64,000 bases of DNA from contig CALXDM010000002.1 in assembly GCA_944387065.1 (NCBI GenBank), positions 248,001 through 312,000 on the forward strand. The letters are read 5' to 3'. Of the stretch, positions 60,886 to 64,000 are shown in pieces. Made by a program: the position numbers and the translations under genes. This stretch comes from an uncultured Oscillospiraceae bacterium (lineage in GTDB: Bacteria > Bacillota > Clostridia > Oscillospirales > Oscillospiraceae). Each line of letters begins with the position of its first letter. The stretch's first letter is position 1. Under the pieces are notes generated by a model. The model had not been told where the DNA came from. It made no database searches and saw only the letters and a program-made list of their open reading frames with translations.

Positions 60886-62816
60886 GCGGGGCGCAGATCA
60901 ACCTCCTGGAGGAGATCATCGTGGACAACTTCGCCGGCGGCGGCGGGGCGTCTACGGGGATCGAACTGGCGACGGGGCGGCCTGTGACCATAGCCATCAA
61001 CCACGACCCGGACGCCATACTCATGCACAAGACGAACCACCCGTTTACGGAGCATTACCAGGCAAGCGTGTGGGACGTGGACCCGTGCGAGGTGGCAAAG
61101 GGGCGCCCGGTGGGGCTGGCGTGGTTCTCTCCCGACTGCAAACATTTTTCCAAAGCAAAGGGCGGAAAGCCGGTGGACAAGAACATAAGGGGCCTGGCCT
61201 GGATCGTACTGCGGTGGGCCGGAACCGTGCGGCCCCGAGTGATCATCCTGGAGAACGTGGAGGAGTTCCAGACATGGGGGCCGGTGCGCCGGGGGCGCCC
61301 CGTGAAATCAAAAGCCGGACAGACCTTCCACAAGTGGCTTTCCCAACTGCAGGCCCTGGGGTACGCCGTAGAATGGCGGGAACTGGTGGCGGCGGACTAC
61401 GGAGCGCCCACAACGCGAAAAAGGTTCTTCCTGGTGGCCAGGTGCGACGGTGCGCCCATTGTGTGGCCGGAGCCGACACACGCGCCAGCGGACAGCCTGG
61501 AGGCGCTGGAGGGCAGGAAAAAGCCGTGGCGGAGCGCAGCGGAAATCATAGACTGGTCCCTCCCCTGCCCCTCCATTTTTGACACGCGGGAGCAGATCCG
61601 GGAGAAATACGGCCTTTCCGCCCAGCGGCCACTCCGGCCCAACACCATGCGGCGGGTGATCAGGGGCGTGGACAAGTTCGCCATAAAGAACCCGGAGCCG
61701 TTCCTGGTGGTGGTAAACCACGCGGGCGACTTCCGGGGGCAGGACGCCGCCGCGCCGCTCCAGACGGTGACGGCAAAGCACGGGTATGGCGTCGCCTCCC
61801 CCGTCATGGCGCCGCTGACCATGCACAACAACGAGAACGCGACCGGGACAGGGATCACGGAGCCGGTGAACACGATCACAAGCAGCGGAGCGGGCGGCCA
61901 TCAAATGGTGATCACCCCGACGCTGGCGGCCATAGGGCAAACCGGCGGCGGTGAGCGGGGGCGGAAAATCACGGAGCCGACGCACACCCAAGTTTCCAAG
62001 GCGGAGGAGTGCGTGGTGGCGCCGGCGCTGATCCAATACCACACGGAGCAGACGGAGAGGGTACGGGGCCAGGGCGTGGCGGACCCGCTTATGACCATTG
62101 ACGCCTCCAACCGCTACGGACTGGCGGCGGCCAGCCTGGTCAAATACTACGGGAGCGACCAACACGGCCAAGGAATTGGGGATCCGCTCCATACGGTGAC
62201 GGCGAAAGACCGGGAGGCCGTCCTGGCGGCAAATATGGCCAAGTTCTACGGCGGGAATTATTCGGGAGAAGGATCAAAAATGTCCGACCCGCTCCATACC
62301 GTCACGGCCGTGGACCATAACGCCTTGACTGCCACGCACATGGTCAAAATGAAGGGGACAAACCTGGGCGGCCCCATGTCGGAGCCGGTGCAGACCATCA
62401 CGGCCGGCGGCGGACACTTCGGCGTCGTCACCACCGTGGTGGCCAGGGCGGAGCCGGGCGCGGAACTGGGACACTGGCCGGAGATCCGGGACCTGCTGAA
62501 CACCTACTGCGGGTATAACCTGGGGCCGGAGGACGTGATCCTGTTTGAAATCGACGGCGCGGCCTATTTCCTGGCGGACATTGGCCTGCGTATGCTGACG
62601 CCCAGGGAATTGTATATGGCCAACGGGTTCCCGGTGGACTACAAGATCGAGCGGGACTATACCGGGACGGTGTACCCAAAAACCAAGCAGGTGGCCAGGT
62701 GCGGAAATGCGGTCCCGCCGCCGTTCGCCACCGCCCTGGTGCGGGCAAACCTGCCGGAGTGGTGCAGCCAGGAGATCAGCACCATGGAGGAACTGGAAAA
62801 GGCGGTGGCGGTATAG
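60882..62816 (+). CDS. C5-cytosine DNA methyltransferase with seven internal repeats
   Basis: 644 aa, much longer than ordinary C5 enzymes. Motif I DNFAGGGGASTG, motif IV SPDCKHFSK with catalytic Cys86, ILENVEEF (VI, E124-N125), TTRKR (VIII), and near the end ELYMANGFPVDY and GNAVPPPFATAL (X). Between about 285 and 510 lie seven repeats of the core (D/E)P(L/V)xT(V/I)T, at about 289, 327, 365, 400, 433, 468 and 500, period about 33-38 residues. This is where target-recognition sequences sit, so the repeats may be several recognition units, as in multispecific phage enzymes. ATG overlaps previous stop. Confidence 0.93.
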   Translation: MSGAQINLLEEIIVDNFAGGGGASTGIELATGRPVTIAINHDPDAILMHKTNHPFTEHYQASVWDVDPCEVAKGRPVGLAWFSPDCKHFSKAKGGKPVDKNIRGLAWIVLRWAGTVRPRVIILENVEEFQTWGPVRRGRPVKSKAGQTFHKWLSQLQALGYAVEWRELVAADYGAPTTRKRFFLVARCDGAPIVWPEPTHAPADSLEALEGRKKPWRSAAEIIDWSLPCPSIFDTREQIREKYGLSAQRPLRPNTMRRVIRGVDKFAIKNPEPFLVVVNHAGDFRGQDAAAPLQTVTAKHGYGVASPVMAPLTMHNNENATGTGITEPVNTITSSGAGGHQMVITPTLAAIGQTGGGERGRKITEPTHTQVSKAEECVVAPALIQYHTEQTERVRGQGVADPLMTIDASNRYGLAAASLVKYYGSDQHGQGIGDPLHTVTAKDREAVLAANMAKFYGGNYSGEGSKMSDPLHTVTAVDHNALTATHMVKMKGTNLGGPMSEPVQTITAGGGHFGVVTTVVARAEPGAELGHWPEIRDLLNTYCGYNLGPEDVILFEIDGAAYFLADIGLRMLTPRELYMANGFPVDYKIERDYTGTVYPKTKQVARCGNAVPPPFATALVRANLPEWCSQEISTMEELEKAVAV

Positions 62817-62843
62817 CCGCCGGAAAGAAACGGAGGAAAGCGC

Positions 62844-63221
62844 GTGGGAGTTATCGGGATCGGAGTGGGAACCGCCACCATGGGGCGGATCTGCCGGGAC
62901 ATGGATGGGAACATCACGGAGCAATCGACGGCCAGGTGGGACGCGGATCCCGACGGCGGATCGGTGGCAATCTGGCCAATGGACCCGGAGAAGATGGAGC
63001 CGAGCGGGCCGGCGGAGGTGTACGGCGACTGGGACGCGGCCGCCTATCTCCGCCGGGTGGTGGATTTGATCCAGCCTAACAGGCAGATCAACATACCAGA
63101 CCTGGAGGCTATGATCCGAGCGGCCGCAAAGGATGGTGTGGATATTTGCACATACTGCGCGGATTGCAACTGCTGGGACTGTATCGTGAGTAAGTGGAAG
63201 GAGGATCCAGACGATGAATGA
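62844..63221 (+). CDS. Unknown mobile-element protein with C-terminal cysteines
   Basis: 125 aa, GTG start after GGAGGAAAGCGC. Beta-rich N-terminus (VIGIGVGTATMGRICRDMDGNI), helical middle, C-terminal CTYCADCNCWDC, a likely metal knuckle. Not recognised. Stop overlaps the next gene by eight bases. Confidence 0.65.
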   Translation: MGVIGIGVGTATMGRICRDMDGNITEQSTARWDADPDGGSVAIWPMDPEKMEPSGPAEVYGDWDAAAYLRRVVDLIQPNRQINIPDLEAMIRAAAKDGVDICTYCADCNCWDCIVSKWKEDPDDE

Positions 63222-63471
63222 CCAGGTTATTTTGAGAGTGACAAAGCGAAACGGCGGGCTGGAAGTGAACACGAGCGGGACGGGAAACGACCAACTGGCG
63301 GCCATGAGGGTGGCGGCCGCTGCCACGTTCAGGGTTTTGACGGCGGCGCGGCGTCTGCCGGAAGAAATGGCCACAAGCGTGATTTCCAGCGCCGTCCTGG
63401 GTGGGATCGCGGAGGCCAAGCAAAGCGACTGCGGAATGAGGGAGATCAGCCAGGACGGCCCCGGGAAGTGA
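63214..63471 (+). CDS. Small unknown mobile-element protein
   Basis: 85 aa, two strands then two helices (LAAMRVAAAATFRVLTAARRLPEEMATSVISSAVLGGI). AAGGAGG before the ATG. Not recognised. Confidence 0.62.
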   Translation: MNDQVILRVTKRNGGLEVNTSGTGNDQLAAMRVAAAATFRVLTAARRLPEEMATSVISSAVLGGIAEAKQSDCGMREISQDGPGK

Positions 63472-63480
63472 GGCAGAGCC

Positions 63481-63651
63481 ATGAGAGATAAAAAGAACCT
63501 GCGGCGGGTTTCTCTCCTGGTAACAGCGCAGACCGCCTACAACCTGGAGAAACTGGCGGCCATGTGCGGATACAGGGAGAAGGGGCACGTCGTTGATAAA
63601 CTGGCAAGAGAAAAAATGCTGATGATGAACGGAGGAAAGCGCCATGAATGA
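63481..63651 (+). CDS. Small ribbon-helix-helix-like protein
   Basis: 56 aa: LRRVSLLVTAQTAYNLEKLAAMCGYREKGHVVDKLAREKM. A short strand followed by two helices, the shape of small Arc/MetJ-type proteins; the fold is inferred only. GAGGCAGA before the ATG; its stop overlaps the next start by eight bases. Confidence 0.6.
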   Translation: MRDKKNLRRVSLLVTAQTAYNLEKLAAMCGYREKGHVVDKLAREKMLMMNGGKRHE

Positions 63652-64000
63652 AACGAAAATTGACTGGGCGGAAATGTCATGGAACCCCGTCACGGGGTGC
63701 CGCCATGGGTGCCCGTACTGCTACGCCAGACGGACCGCGCACCGATTTGACGCGGGCCTGGAGGACAAGGGAACCGTGGGCGGCCTCCACGTCCTGGAGA
63801 GCAAGATCAAGGCCACGCCGTACCCCTATGGGTTCGAGCCTACCCTGCACCGCTACCGGCTGAACCAGCCGGAGCGGAAGAAAGAGGGGCGCACCGTCTT
63901 TGTGTGCAGCATGGCGGACCTGTTCGGACGCTGGGTGCCGACGGAATGGATCCGGGACGTTCTGGACGCCTGCCAGAGGGCGCCGCAGCACCGATACCTG
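63644..64000 (+). CDS. Phage Gp37/Gp68-like (DUF5131) protein, N-terminal part (cut by window edge)
   Basis: 119 codons seen. TKIDWAEMSWNPVTGCRHGCPYCYARRTAHRF with the CxxxCxxC cluster motif, then VFVCSMADLFGRWVPTEWIRDVLDAC, the DUF5131 signature. Radical-SAM-like Fe-S protein found in phages and integrative elements; function unproven. GGAGGAAAGCGCC before the ATG, the same ribosome-site block as the 62844 gene. Confidence 0.92.
   Translation, partial: MNETKIDWAEMSWNPVTGCRHGCPYCYARRTAHRFDAGLEDKGTVGGLHVLESKIKATPYPYGFEPTLHRYRLNQPERKKEGRTVFVCSMADLFGRWVPTEWIRDVLDACQRAPQHRYL

Noticed and set aside
52600..64000. Complete prophage
   Set aside because: No integrase, terminase, capsid, tail or holin gene is visible, and an HUH replication protein and membrane transglycosylase fit a plasmid-like or conjugative element equally well. 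Left as unspecified mobile element.
1..64000. CRISPR arrays, tRNA or rRNA genes
   Set aside because: No regularly spaced direct repeats, no GGTTCGAATCC-type arms and no rRNA-like blocks were found by eye on either strand.

Overview
The window is a 64 kb piece of a GC-rich Firmicute chromosome, most likely a spore-forming gut anaerobe of the Oscillospirales (Flavonifractor/Intestinimonas-like; inferred, not tested by alignment). Reasons: consensus sigma-A promoters and AGGAGG ribosome sites beside strongly G/C-ending codons, a class III (oxygen-sensitive) ribonucleotide reductase with its radical-SAM activase, a T-box in front of alaS, a CIRCE element in front of clpB, a YtvI-type sporulation membrane protein, and Firmicute families such as YmdB, YlmH, DUF896, DUF4250, GdpP and DUF1846.

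Region 1 (1-52.4 kb) is ordinary chromosome. From the left: the 5' part of a malic enzyme gene, ychF, dut, a cysteine-rich protein gene, dinB behind a LexA-like box, a two-component system, an acyltransferase, HIT, cupin and DUF4250 genes, T-box-alaS, nrdG and nrdD (tandem NrdR boxes ahead of nrdD), clpB, an Rrf2 regulator coupled to a GT39-like membrane glycosyltransferase, a DEAD-box helicase, ymdB, an HtrA-like protease, ytvI, an auxin-efflux-type carrier, an ABC exporter, ylmH, DUF896 and a cold-shock gene. Then comes a long leftward housekeeping cluster: gdpP-rplI-dnaB-tilS-hpt-ftsH-lepB-(membrane protein)-metG-(lipoprotein)-tatD. It is followed by ilvE, a LytTR/DUF3021 pair, an ABC-F ribosome-protection type gene behind an elaborate attenuator, pyrG, a DUF1846 gene and the leftward rpsF-ssb-rpsR operon.

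Region 2 (about 52.5-64 kb, continuing past the right edge) is a mobile element. At least 22 small, tightly packed or overlapping genes all run rightward. They include an HTH protein, three DNA methyltransferases (MT-A70, DPPY-type N6/N4, and a C5 enzyme with seven internal repeats), an HD hydrolase, a membrane-anchored lytic transglycosylase, an HUH-type replication protein, DUF4406, a DUF6273-like protein, a Gp37/Gp68-like (DUF5131) protein and many unknowns. No integrase, capsid, terminase or coupling protein lies in the window, so prophage versus integrative/conjugative or plasmid-like element cannot be decided.

The most notable signals are: (i) the ABC-F leader, where a three-codon upstream ORF overlaps one arm of a mutually exclusive terminator/antiterminator fold; (ii) three G9-G10 tracts in the mobile element, two of them inside methyltransferase genes; (iii) a roughly 45-nt patch of A/T-ending codons in an otherwise GC-rich clpB; (iv) a non-coding, hairpin-rich stretch just upstream of the HUH replication gene.
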